A stretch of 64,000 nucleotides of DNA from an uncultured Paraprevotella sp. (lineage in GTDB: Bacteria; Bacteroidota; Bacteroidia; Bacteroidales; Bacteroidaceae): assembly GCA_900546665.1 (NCBI GenBank), contig URDY01000002.1, positions 124,001-188,000 on the forward strand, in the 5' to 3' direction. The notes under the pieces were generated by a model. The model saw nothing but the letters and a program-made list of their open reading frames with translations, did not search any database and was not told the origin of the DNA. Below, piece after piece: positions 27,515 through 36,300 of the stretch; position 1 is the first letter of the stretch; every line of letters starts with the position of its first letter. A program made the translations under genes and the position numbers.

Positions 27515-30500
27515 TTATCCCACAGGATCAAGCCCTGAAATCAGAGTTAGGATTTCTACAGCCCGCCCCACAGAAGAAACTTCTTCTATCACCATAGTGT
27601 GCTTGCCATTGGTATCACGCAGGCGGCAGCTTTGTGCATACATTCCCATATAGGCGATACACTGGCCGAAAGCTTTGCTCTTATAATAGGCACTGGCCTC
27701 ATTCGAAATAAAATACATGACCATACGGCCTGCTTTCAATACGATTTTCTCCGCCCCCAGTTGCTTGCCCAAACGACGTAAGGCTACTACGCGGATCAGT
27801 TCCTCACCTTCCTGAGGTATCGGACCGAAACGGTCTATCATGCGCTGTCGGAATGCTTCCACGTCCTCATCACGTTCAAAGCCGTCGAGTTCGCGATAAA
27901 GTAACATACGCTCACTGCTACTCGGTACGTATTCTTCAGGAAAATACATCGGAAGATCACTTTCCAACGTACATTCATCTACAAACACATCGCCTCCCAA
28001 CGCATTGCCTTTGGCTATTTCATCGGCATAAACATCATTAAACTCTTCATTTTTCAACTCTTTGACAGCCTCTGAAAGGATTTTCTGATAGGTTTCATAA
28101 CCCAGATCGGCTATAAATCCACTTTGTTCGGCTCCCAACAGATTACCGGCACCACGAATATCAAGATCCTGCATGGCAATATGTATACCCGATCCCAGGT
28201 CACTGAAATTCTCTATGGCCTGCAAACGACGCCGGGCTTCCTGATTGAGCGATGCCAGAGGAGGCGCCAACAGATAACAGAAGGCCTTTTTGTTACTCCG
28301 CCCCACTCTTCCTCTCATCTGATGCAAATCACTCAAACCAAAATTCTGAGCACCGTTAATAATGATTGTATTGGCATTGGGAATGTCAATACCGCTTTCT
28401 ATAATCGTAGTGGAAATCAATACGTCATAATCATAATTGACAAAATCCAGAATGATCTTTTCCAGTTCCTCCGGCGACATTTGTCCATGACCTATACAGA
28501 CACGGGCATCCGGCACGTACTTATGCACCAAAGCCTCCAGATCATAAAGATTGGATATGCGGTTGTTTACAATAAAGACCTGTCCGTTACGACTCATCTC
28601 AAAATTAATCGCATCAGCTATGAGTTCTCCGCTAAACGTATGTACTTCCGTCTGAACCGGATAACGGTTGGGTGGTGGTGTCTGTATCACCGAAAGATCC
28701 CTGGCTCCCATCAATGAAAACTGCAACGTACGGGGAATTGGGGTTGCAGTCAGTGTCAGGGTGTCCACATTGACCTTGACTTGCCGTAACTTCTCTTTGG
28801 TGGCTACGCCGAATTTCTGTTCTTCATCGATAATCAAGAGTCCAAGATCCTTGAATTTCACGCTCTTTCCTATCAGCTTATGCGTACCAACCAGAATATT
28901 TATTTTACCTTCTGCCAGTTCTTTCAGGATTTCACGGGTCTTGGCTGCACTTCTGGCACGGCTGAGATAATCCACTCTGACGGGCATATTCTTCAATCGT
29001 GAAGAGAATGTCTGATAATGCTGATAAGCCAATACGGTTGTCGGCACTAGTACAGCCACCTGCTTGTTGTCCGCACAGGCCTTAAATGCTGCCCGGATGG
29101 CTACTTCGGTTTTTCCGAAACCGACATCACCACAAACCAGACGGTCCATGGGTCTGTCTTTCTCCATATCGGCCTTTACGTCCTGGGTTGCTTTCAACTG
29201 GTCCGGAGTGTCTTCATAAAGGAAGCTGGCCTCTAGTTCATGCTGCATGAAACTGTCGGCACTGAAAGCAAAGCCTTTTTCCTGCCGACGCTGCGAATAG
29301 AGTTTGATCAGGTCACGGGCTATATCCTTGATCTTTTTCTTGGTACGTTCTTTCAGACGTTCCCATGCCCCGGTACCCAGTTTGTTCAGACGGGGTGCTT
29401 CTCCCTCTTTTCCCCTATACTTGCTGACCTTGTGCAAAGCATGTATGGAGACAAATACCACATCATCATTCTGATAAATGATCTTGATGACTTCCTGTAC
29501 AGTATCACCGTTAGGGATCCTTAGCAATCCTCCGAACTTGCCCACGCCATGATCCACATGAACCACATAATCACCGATATTAAATTCCTGCAACTCCTTC
29601 AGGGTCAAAGCTATCTTTCCGCTTCTGGCCTTGTCACTCCGCAGGTTGTATTTATGGAAACGGTCGAAAATCTGATGGTCCGTAAACAAGCAGACACGCA
29701 AGTCCTCATCCAGGAAACCGGAATGCAATGTCTTATTGACGGGAATAAAACTGATCCCCGATCCCTGTTCTTCAAAAATCGCAGCCAGACGGTCTGTCTG
29801 CTTGGCAGAGTCTGCCAATATATAGAGTTTGTATCCGTCTGCCTGATAATCATAAAAGCTTTTGTTTACCAGTTCAAAATTCTTGTGATAAATAGGTTGC
29901 GGGTGCATATTGAAATGCAAGGTAACCTGAGGCGTTTCATCAGGCTTTGATCCGATCCAGACTTTTCTGAAACCCAGAAGTCCTTTAAGAATCGTCGCAC
30001 CATCCACCAACAGTGACTCTGCATTCAGTTTCAGACGCTGCTCAGCCGCGTCCATCTCGCTTGTGGCCTGTTCTTCTATCAGTGCCTGAGATGAAAAGCC
30101 ATCATGATAGATCTGGTCGACAACATCCCGCAGAAACAACATATCCTTCAGCACAAAAACCGAATCCACCGGCAAAAAATCAGTAAAGGTTACTTTTTCA
30201 GAAGTAACAGTCCCTAATTCCGGCACAATCACAATCTCGTCTTTTTTCTCTTTTGACAACTGCGACTGTACTTCAAACAAGCGCAAGCTGTCAATCTCGT
30301 CACCAAAGAAGTCTACACGATAAGGATATTCCGAAGAATATGAGAAAACATCAAGTATGCTTCCTCTTACGGCGAACTGGCCGGGTTCATAAACATAGTC
30401 CACCCTCTGAAACCCCAATTCGAACAGCCTTTTTTCTATATCGACCAGTTCTGCCTGCTGCCCGACATTTAATTTTAAGGTACGTACCTTCAACTCTCCG

Positions 30501-30919
30501 GAAGAAACGACTTTTTCAGCCATAGCCTCCGGACTTGTCACCACGAACAAAGGCCAGTGACCCGCATTAAGCCTGCTCACCACTTCCGTACGAAGAATCT
30601 CATTAGCCGCATCCCGCTGGCCGAACTTGACTGCTCGCCGGAACGAAGAAGGAAAATAAAAAACCTGGGGATCGCCCAATATCTGGACGAGATCGTGATA
30701 AAAATACCCTGCCTCTTCCGCATCATTCAGAACAAACACATACGGACGTGACACCGCATCAGACGACTTCAGTATTATACTGCTGAATATGACCGGAACC
30801 GCGGATGCACAAACACCCTCCATGAAAATATTTTTCACGGAATCATCACACAGAACCTTGCCTAATGCCTTTACCTGTTTATGCTCTGCAAAGAGAGCCT
30901 GCAATTCTTGTATATCCAT
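27515..30919 (-). CDS. mfd: Transcription-repair coupling factor
   Basis: A DNA translocase that removes stalled RNA polymerase and recruits UvrA. 1134 residues with the full domain order: an N-terminal UvrB-like module (e.g. SILDVFSYSSEYPYRVDFFG), the RNA-polymerase interaction domain (GDYVVHVDHGVGKFGG), then the RecG-like motor with Walker A GDVGFGKTEV, DEEQ box (LIIDEEQKFG), TATPIPRTL and QMRGRVGRS, and the C-terminal TRCF domain. The start MDIQELQAL is the first ATG. There is no adjacent repair gene. A possible -7 element (TATTTTTG on the minus strand) lies at 30934-30941. Confidence 0.98.
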   Translation of the reverse strand: MDIQELQALFAEHKQVKALGKVLCDDSVKNIFMEGVCASAVPVIFSSIILKSSDAVSRPYVFVLNDAEEAGYFYHDLVQILGDPQVFYFPSSFRRAVKFGQRDAANEILRTEVVSRLNAGHWPLFVVTSPEAMAEKVVSSGELKVRTLKLNVGQQAELVDIEKRLFELGFQRVDYVYEPGQFAVRGSILDVFSYSSEYPYRVDFFGDEIDSLRLFEVQSQLSKEKKDEIVIVPELGTVTSEKVTFTDFLPVDSVFVLKDMLFLRDVVDQIYHDGFSSQALIEEQATSEMDAAEQRLKLNAESLLVDGATILKGLLGFRKVWIGSKPDETPQVTLHFNMHPQPIYHKNFELVNKSFYDYQADGYKLYILADSAKQTDRLAAIFEEQGSGISFIPVNKTLHSGFLDEDLRVCLFTDHQIFDRFHKYNLRSDKARSGKIALTLKELQEFNIGDYVVHVDHGVGKFGGLLRIPNGDTVQEVIKIIYQNDDVVFVSIHALHKVSKYRGKEGEAPRLNKLGTGAWERLKERTKKKIKDIARDLIKLYSQRRQEKGFAFSADSFMQHELEASFLYEDTPDQLKATQDVKADMEKDRPMDRLVCGDVGFGKTEVAIRAAFKACADNKQVAVLVPTTVLAYQHYQTFSSRLKNMPVRVDYLSRARSAAKTREILKELAEGKINILVGTHKLIGKSVKFKDLGLLIIDEEQKFGVATKEKLRQVKVNVDTLTLTATPIPRTLQFSLMGARDLSVIQTPPPNRYPVQTEVHTFSGELIADAINFEMSRNGQVFIVNNRISNLYDLEALVHKYVPDARVCIGHGQMSPEELEKIILDFVNYDYDVLISTTIIESGIDIPNANTIIINGAQNFGLSDLHQMRGRVGRSNKKAFCYLLAPPLASLNQEARRRLQAIENFSDLGSGIHIAMQDLDIRGAGNLLGAEQSGFIADLGYETYQKILSEAVKELKNEEFNDVYADEIAKGNALGGDVFVDECTLESDLPMYFPEEYVPSSSERMLLYRELDGFERDEDVEAFRQRMIDRFGPIPQEGEELIRVVALRRLGKQLGAEKIVLKAGRMVMYFISNEASAYYKSKAFGQCIAYMGMYAQSCRLRDTNGKHTMVIEEVSSVGRAVEILTLISGLDPVG

Positions 30920-31015
30920 CTTTTAAAACTGTACAAAAATACAAAGAATCACTAAAAAAACAGCCGCATCAATCAAATTATTTCTGTTTTTTGCCTACTT
31001 TCCTAATATTATAAT

Positions 31016-31023
31016 TATCTTTG
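31016..31023 (+). promoter_or_regulatory. -7 element of the GT2-pyrC-plsC unit
   Basis: TATCTTTG, full consensus, 44 bp before the ATG at 31067. A TTTG lies 22 nt further upstream, slightly too far. Confidence 0.55.
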
Positions 31024-31066
31024 TTCTTAACAATCCACGGAAACATTTACCTTAAAACATCCGATT

Positions 31067-31822
31067 ATGTACTCTGACAGCATCGTCATAATTCCTACTT
31101 ATAACGAAAAGGAAAATATAGAAAATATTATCCGGGCCGTTTTAGGCTTGTCTCAGCCTTTCAATATTCTGATTATTGACGACGGTTCGCCGGACGGTAC
31201 GGCTGACATTGTCAAAAGATTGATGTCAGACGAGTTCAAAGACAGGCTTTTCCTTATTCAAAGAAAAGGAAAACTGGGACTTGGAACGGCATATATCACC
31301 GGTTTCAAATGGGCCATCGAACAGAAATATGATTATATCTTTGAGATGGATGCCGATTTCAGCCATAACCCCAATGATCTGCCCAGACTGTATAAAGCCT
31401 GTGCAGAAGAAGGTTATGATGTAGCCATTGGTTCGCGCTACATCAGCGGAGTCAATGTGGTCAACTGGCCGATGGGACGTGTGCTGATGTCCTATTACGC
31501 ATCCAAATATGTACAGTGTGTCACAGGTCTGCACATACACGATACCACAGCCGGATTCAAATGTTACAGACGCAGGGTTTTGGAAACCATCGAACTGGAT
31601 AAAGTCAGATTCAAAGGTTATGCTTTCCAGATCGAAATGAAATTTACGGCTGTCAAATGCGGATTCAAGGTAAAAGAAGTTCCGGTTGTTTTTGTAAACC
31701 GCGAATTGGGAACCAGCAAGATGAACAGCAGTATTTTTGGTGAAGCCGTATTCGGCGTGATCCGCCTCCGTCTGGATGGCTGGTTTAAGAAATATCCACA
31801 TTACAAAGACAAAAAGGAATAA
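31067..31822 (+). CDS. Polyprenol monophosphomannose synthase-like glycosyltransferase (GT2)
   Basis: A 251-residue GT-A enzyme of the DPM1 type. IIPTYNEKENI opens the nucleotide-binding fold, IIDDGSPDGTADIV follows, and the DxD motif is in FEMDADFSHNP. Members move mannose (or another sugar) from a nucleotide onto polyprenyl phosphate on the cytosolic face. There is no C-terminal membrane helix, so it is the soluble form and may need a membrane partner. It probably heads the plus-strand run that ends at plsC. The product sugar is an inference. Confidence 0.88.
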   Translation: MYSDSIVIIPTYNEKENIENIIRAVLGLSQPFNILIIDDGSPDGTADIVKRLMSDEFKDRLFLIQRKGKLGLGTAYITGFKWAIEQKYDYIFEMDADFSHNPNDLPRLYKACAEEGYDVAIGSRYISGVNVVNWPMGRVLMSYYASKYVQCVTGLHIHDTTAGFKCYRRRVLETIELDKVRFKGYAFQIEMKFTAVKCGFKVKEVPVVFVNRELGTSKMNSSIFGEAVFGVIRLRLDGWFKKYPHYKDKKE

Positions 31823-31968
31823 GAACCAAATATCTTTTTTCATTTACCTCACAAACCTACTCTTCACCTTAACTGTTTATCATGAAACGTTAATCTGGAA
31901 GAATAGGTTTTTTTATGAACCATATCAGTGAGAGAATAAAGTCAGTCTATCATTCTAAAAAGCACTAT

Positions 31969-33333
31969 ATGAAAACATGGATTAAAAATGCCACAATAGT
32001 CAACGAAGGCCAATCTTTCTCAGGCCACGTGTGGATCGACAATGATATTATAGCCAGAATCTATCCGTCAGACGCTCCTGTTACAGAAACATTTGAAGCC
32101 GACAAGGTTATTGATGCCCAAGGTCTGTATCTGATACCGGGTGTCATTGACGACCATGTCCATTTTCGCGAACCGGGTCTGACCCATAAAGCCGACATTT
32201 ACAGTGAAAGTAAGGCAGCTGCTGCAGGAGGTGTCACCTCTTATATGGACATGCCCAATGTACAGCCTCTTACTACAGACCTTGACAAACTGGCTGCAAA
32301 GTTTCAGCTCGGAGCAGAAAAAAGTATCGTCAACTATTCCTTCTTCTTTGGTGCCACCAATACCAATGCCGATCTGCTCCCGCTATTGGATACCCGTAAA
32401 GTCTGTGGTGTCAAACTGTTCATGGGCAGCAGTACCGGCAATATGCTAGTCGACAAGTCCGAAACTCTTATGGCTGTATTCAAGAATGCGCCGACCCTGA
32501 TCATGACCCATTGCGAAGACTCAGAAATCATCAACACCAATATCAAACACTGCCGTGAACTTTACGGTGAAGACCCTGACGTGCGTTTCCATCCTGTAAT
32601 CCGCAATGAAGAAGCCTGCTACCGTTCCACAGCCCTGGCAGTGGAACTGGCCAACCGGACGAATGCCCGACTGCATGTAGCCCATCTTTCCACTGCACGC
32701 GAACTGGAACTGTTCGACAATACCCCTCTATACGATGCCGACAGCGGACAACTGACCAAACGGATAACTGCCGAAGCCTGTGTTGCCCATCTTCTATTCT
32801 CGGATGAAGACTACAGTACACTGGGAACACGCATCAAATGCAACCCTGCCATCAAATCCCCCAAAGACAGAGAAGCATTGCGTCAAGCTCTGACCAACGG
32901 AAAGATAGATCTTGTCGGTACTGATCATGCGCCACACTTGCTCAAGGAAAAACAGGGCGGCTGCATCAAAGCCGTATCAGGTATGCCTATGATCCAGTTC
33001 TCACTCGTCAGCATGCTTTCACTGGCAGACCAGGGTATCCTGTCCATCGAACGCGTAGTCGAACTGATGTGCCATGCTCCTGCAAAACTGTTTCAGATTC
33101 ATCGGCGCGGTTTCATCCGCGAAGGTTATCAGGCAGACCTGGTTCTTGTTCGTCCTCATTCTCCATGGACCTTGCAGCCTGATCAGATTTTCAGCAAATG
33201 CGGATGGAGTCCTCTTGAAGGACATACGTTCAACTGGCGTGTGGAACAAACCTTCTGCAACGGACATCTGGTATATGACAACGGACAGATAGATGACACT
33301 TATCGCGGTCAGGCTCTTTCATTCGAACGGTAA
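31969..33333 (+). CDS. pyrC: Dihydroorotase (class I type)
   Basis: Closes carbamoyl-aspartate to dihydroorotate in pyrimidine synthesis. The zinc-site motif DDHVHFREPGLTHK and the later GTDHAPHLLKEK are clear. The start at 31969 (MKTWIKNATIV) gives 454 residues and fits the family; the upstream ATG at 31915 adds 18 unconserved residues. The next gene begins 3 bp after the stop, so they are translationally coupled. It is followed by an unusual MetH-activation-domain gene. Confidence 0.95.
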   Translation: MKTWIKNATIVNEGQSFSGHVWIDNDIIARIYPSDAPVTETFEADKVIDAQGLYLIPGVIDDHVHFREPGLTHKADIYSESKAAAAGGVTSYMDMPNVQPLTTDLDKLAAKFQLGAEKSIVNYSFFFGATNTNADLLPLLDTRKVCGVKLFMGSSTGNMLVDKSETLMAVFKNAPTLIMTHCEDSEIINTNIKHCRELYGEDPDVRFHPVIRNEEACYRSTALAVELANRTNARLHVAHLSTARELELFDNTPLYDADSGQLTKRITAEACVAHLLFSDEDYSTLGTRIKCNPAIKSPKDREALRQALTNGKIDLVGTDHAPHLLKEKQGGCIKAVSGMPMIQFSLVSMLSLADQGILSIERVVELMCHAPAKLFQIHRRGFIREGYQADLVLVRPHSPWTLQPDQIFSKCGWSPLEGHTFNWRVEQTFCNGHLVYDNGQIDDTYRGQALSFER

Positions 33334-33336
33334 ATT

Positions 33337-34251
33337 ATGATAAAGACACTACATTACGATATTCCGGATCTGATACTTTATATCAACTGGACCTACTTTT
33401 TTCATGCCTGGGGATTTCCGCCCCGTTTCGGAACAATCAGCTCCATACATGGCTGCGATGCATGCCGTGCCGGCTGGTTGGCTTCATTTCCGGAACATGA
33501 AAGGCAACGTGCCAGCGAAGCCATGCAGTTATTCAAAGACGCCCAAAGAGTTCTGGCTATTTTGGCAAAGGATTTCCACACCCATGTCCGTTTTGGACTG
33601 TTCAAGGCTCAAAGTGAAGATGAAGATATCATACTTTTCACTGAAGAAGGAAAAGAATATCGGCTTCCTCTGCTGCGCCAGCAACATAACGCCGAAAGGG
33701 GGCCATACCTGTGTCTGGCGGATTTTGTCAGTCCCCGCCATAAACAGGTTTATGACACTGTAGGTGTCTTTGCCGGCACAATTGATCCGGAAGTGGAACA
33801 TCTTTATGAAGAAGGTGCCTGTGCCGACGATTTCAAGCATCTTTTATGTCAGACTTTGGCAGACCGTCTTACCGAAGCTGCCATTGAGAAAATGCATGAA
33901 GAGGTACGTCGGACTTACTGGGGATACGCTCCCGACGAGAATTTGACTACCGCTGAACTGTTTCTTGAAAAATTCCAGGGCATCAGACCGGCAATCGGTT
34001 ATCCTTCCTTACCAGACCAAAGTCTCAACATCGACCTGGCCCGCATACTGGATTTTGAAGAAATCGGTATTCATCTCACAGAAAACGGAGCCATGGTACC
34101 TCACGGCTCAGTCAGCGGACTGATGATCGCCCATCCGGCATCCCATTATTTCTCCATCGGTCCGATCGGAGAAGATCAGCTTGAAGACTACGCCAGAAGG
34201 CGACACCGCAGCAAGGAAGAAATCCGTAAATTTCTGGCAGCCAATCTCTAA
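33337..34251 (+). CDS. Stand-alone methionine synthase activation-domain protein
   Basis: A 304-residue protein whose C-terminal ~120 residues match the S-adenosylmethionine-binding reactivation domain of cobalamin-dependent methionine synthase. Visible landmarks are RPAIGYPSLPDQS (the RxxxGYPxxPDH signature) and HPASHYFSIGPIGEDQLEDYARRR. In MetH this domain re-methylates oxidised cobalamin. Here it is a separate gene with a ~170-residue N-terminal part that I do not recognise; that part has two Cys (HGCDACRAG). It may act in trans on a MetH lacking its own domain. It starts 3 bp after pyrC and ends 22 bp before the phosphoesterase gene. Confidence 0.8.
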   Translation: MIKTLHYDIPDLILYINWTYFFHAWGFPPRFGTISSIHGCDACRAGWLASFPEHERQRASEAMQLFKDAQRVLAILAKDFHTHVRFGLFKAQSEDEDIILFTEEGKEYRLPLLRQQHNAERGPYLCLADFVSPRHKQVYDTVGVFAGTIDPEVEHLYEEGACADDFKHLLCQTLADRLTEAAIEKMHEEVRRTYWGYAPDENLTTAELFLEKFQGIRPAIGYPSLPDQSLNIDLARILDFEEIGIHLTENGAMVPHGSVSGLMIAHPASHYFSIGPIGEDQLEDYARRRHRSKEEIRKFLAANL

Positions 34252-34273
34252 AACAATTAATCATATCAGATAA

Positions 34274-35464
34274 ATGGTACTACGCATTCTTTATATTTTA
34301 TTGCTCACCCTGGTCATTCCAGACACCTATCTGTATTTCAAACTGATGTACAGAAAGGAAAGACCATTATGGGCACAGATCGCTTTTTTCCTGCCCAATA
34401 CCATTCTGTTGCTGTCAGCCCTGCTGCTGGCCGTCACCGAAAGTCATACGCCTGAGAACATGACATTGATGATGATATTCTTCAACATGTATATGCTTGT
34501 CGCCTTACCCAAGACCTTATTCATGATGTTGGATATCATCGGACTTGGTTTGGGGCTGATATTCAAGAAAATCAGGAAAGCATTCACAGTTTTTTCCACC
34601 ATCATATCTGTTTCACTGTTTATCATTATACTCATAGGTATGACATACGGACCTTCACATCTTGTTGTTAAAGAAGTAGAATACAATTCCAAGGATCTTC
34701 CTGCGTCCTTTGACGGCTACCGCATAGTACAGTTCACGGACATGCATCTGACATCATTCAGAAACCGGCCGCATATCGTCGACCATATCGTACAGACAAT
34801 CCTGGATCAGAAAGCAGATATGATTGTTTTCACCGGAGATCTGGTCAGTACGGATGTGGACGAAATGGACGGATTCGAAGAACCGCTAAGTCGTCTGTGG
34901 GCACCCGACGGAGTCTATGCCGTCTTGGGCAATCACGACTATCTGACCTATGCACGCTATCTGTCCCATAAGGAACAGGCCGTCCACAGACAGCAACTCA
35001 GACAACGCATCACTTCATTGGGCTGGAATCTCATGCTCAATTCCAATCAGGTGATCCGTCGCGGACAGGACAGCATCGCCATTGTTGGCGTAGAAAACGA
35101 CGGACAACCGCCATTCCCTGAAAGAGGGGATCTGAAAAAGGCACTTCAGAACATCCCGGGATATGGTCAGTCAGCATCTTCATCCGGATTTTTCAAGATT
35201 CTGCTCAGCCATGATCCCACCCACTGGCGACGCAAGGTTCTGCCCCAAACAGATATCCAGCTGACCCTTTCTGGACATACCCACGGCATGCAGTTTATCC
35301 TGTTCGGCTGGTCGCCGTCATGCCTGTTCTACCCCGAATGGAGAGGGCTCTACACGGAAAACGGAAGGGGGCTGCATGTCAGTCTTGGCATCGGAGGAGC
35401 ACTGCTGCCTTTCAGGTTCGGTGCGTGGCCAGAAATAAACGTCATAACGTTGCACCGTAAATAA
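34274..35464 (+). CDS. Membrane-anchored calcineurin-like metallophosphoesterase
   Basis: A 396-residue protein. Four hydrophobic helices fill the first ~130 residues, followed by a YkuE/YaeI-type phosphoesterase domain. The metal-binding motifs are all present: QFTDMHL, TGDLVSTD, LGNHDYL, SHDPTHW and SGHTHGMQ. Relatives hydrolyse lipid-linked or UDP-linked phosphates at the membrane. The plsC gene right after it suggests a role in phospholipid or envelope lipid turnover; this is an inference. Confidence 0.9.
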   Translation: MVLRILYILLLTLVIPDTYLYFKLMYRKERPLWAQIAFFLPNTILLLSALLLAVTESHTPENMTLMMIFFNMYMLVALPKTLFMMLDIIGLGLGLIFKKIRKAFTVFSTIISVSLFIIILIGMTYGPSHLVVKEVEYNSKDLPASFDGYRIVQFTDMHLTSFRNRPHIVDHIVQTILDQKADMIVFTGDLVSTDVDEMDGFEEPLSRLWAPDGVYAVLGNHDYLTYARYLSHKEQAVHRQQLRQRITSLGWNLMLNSNQVIRRGQDSIAIVGVENDGQPPFPERGDLKKALQNIPGYGQSASSSGFFKILLSHDPTHWRRKVLPQTDIQLTLSGHTHGMQFILFGWSPSCLFYPEWRGLYTENGRGLHVSLGIGGALLPFRFGAWPEINVITLHRK

Positions 35465-35506
35465 AAAAAACATAACTTTGCGTTATACAATCAATATAAC
35501 AAGAAC

Positions 35507-36265
35507 ATGACCCTGCTTTATCGAATTTATCAGCTTTTTATTGCCCTACCCATATTGTTGGTAGCCACCATTCTGACTGCTATTATCACGATTATCGGTT
35601 CCTGGTTAGGCAATGCCCATTTTTGGGGATATTACCCTGGAAAAATATGGTCTATCATATTCTGCCGTGTCCTGCTTATTCCGGTAGAGGTTCGCGGACA
35701 TGAAAATGTCGACAAAAAGACTTCTTATGTATTTGTAGCCAACCATCAGGGGGCATTCGACATATTCCTTATTTACGGTTTCATAGGCCGGAACTTCAAA
35801 TGGATGATGAAAAAGTCACTTCGGAAGATCTTCCTTGTAGGCAAGGCATGCGAAAGTGCCCGACATATATTTGTAGACAAATCAGGCCCGAAGAAAATAC
35901 AGGAGACATATAACAACGCCCGCGAGATTCTGAAAGAAGGTACTTCTCTCGTTGTTTTTCCGGAGGGTTCACGTACGTTCACCGGTCACATGGGGGTATT
36001 CAAGAAAGGAGCATTCCAACTGGCTGACGAACTTCAGTTACCGGTCGTGCCGGTAACCATTGACGGTTCGTTTGATATCCTGCCCCGAATGAAAGGATTT
36101 GCCTTTATACGCCGTCACAAGCTGTCCATGACCATCCATAAACCTATTTTCCCCAAAAGCAAAGGTGCTGAAAATATCAAGGAAACAATGGAAGAGGCAT
36201 ATAAAGTGGTCATGTCTGGTCTCCCTGCATCACGACAGGGCTTTGTCAAGAACGAAGACCAGTAA
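35507..36265 (+). CDS. plsC: 1-acyl-sn-glycerol-3-phosphate acyltransferase
   Basis: Adds the second acyl chain in phosphatidic acid synthesis at the inner membrane. The HX4D catalytic motif is NHQGAFD and the substrate motif FPEGSRT follows about 70 residues later. An N-terminal membrane helix (LFIALPILLVATILTAIITIIG) anchors it. The length of 252 residues is normal. It is the last gene of the plus-strand run; a hairpin lies between it and the convergent uxaA. Confidence 0.94.
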   Translation: MTLLYRIYQLFIALPILLVATILTAIITIIGSWLGNAHFWGYYPGKIWSIIFCRVLLIPVEVRGHENVDKKTSYVFVANHQGAFDIFLIYGFIGRNFKWMMKKSLRKIFLVGKACESARHIFVDKSGPKKIQETYNNAREILKEGTSLVVFPEGSRTFTGHMGVFKKGAFQLADELQLPVVPVTIDGSFDILPRMKGFAFIRRHKLSMTIHKPIFPKSKGAENIKETMEEAYKVVMSGLPASRQGFVKNEDQ

Positions 36266-36273
36266 AAAACAAA

Positions 36274-36300
36274 GACGGGAGTTACAAGGTAACTCCCGTC
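36274..36300 (-). terminator. Terminator of the L-galactose operon, overlapping the uxaA stop
   Basis: A 12-bp perfect stem, GACGGGAGTTAC (36274-36285) with GTAACTCCCGTC (36289-36300), with a loop of only 3 nt. On the minus strand a T-rich run (TTTGTTTTTT) follows. The last six codons and stop of uxaA lie within it. The plus-strand side has a poor T-run, so it mainly ends the minus-strand operon. Confidence 0.85.
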
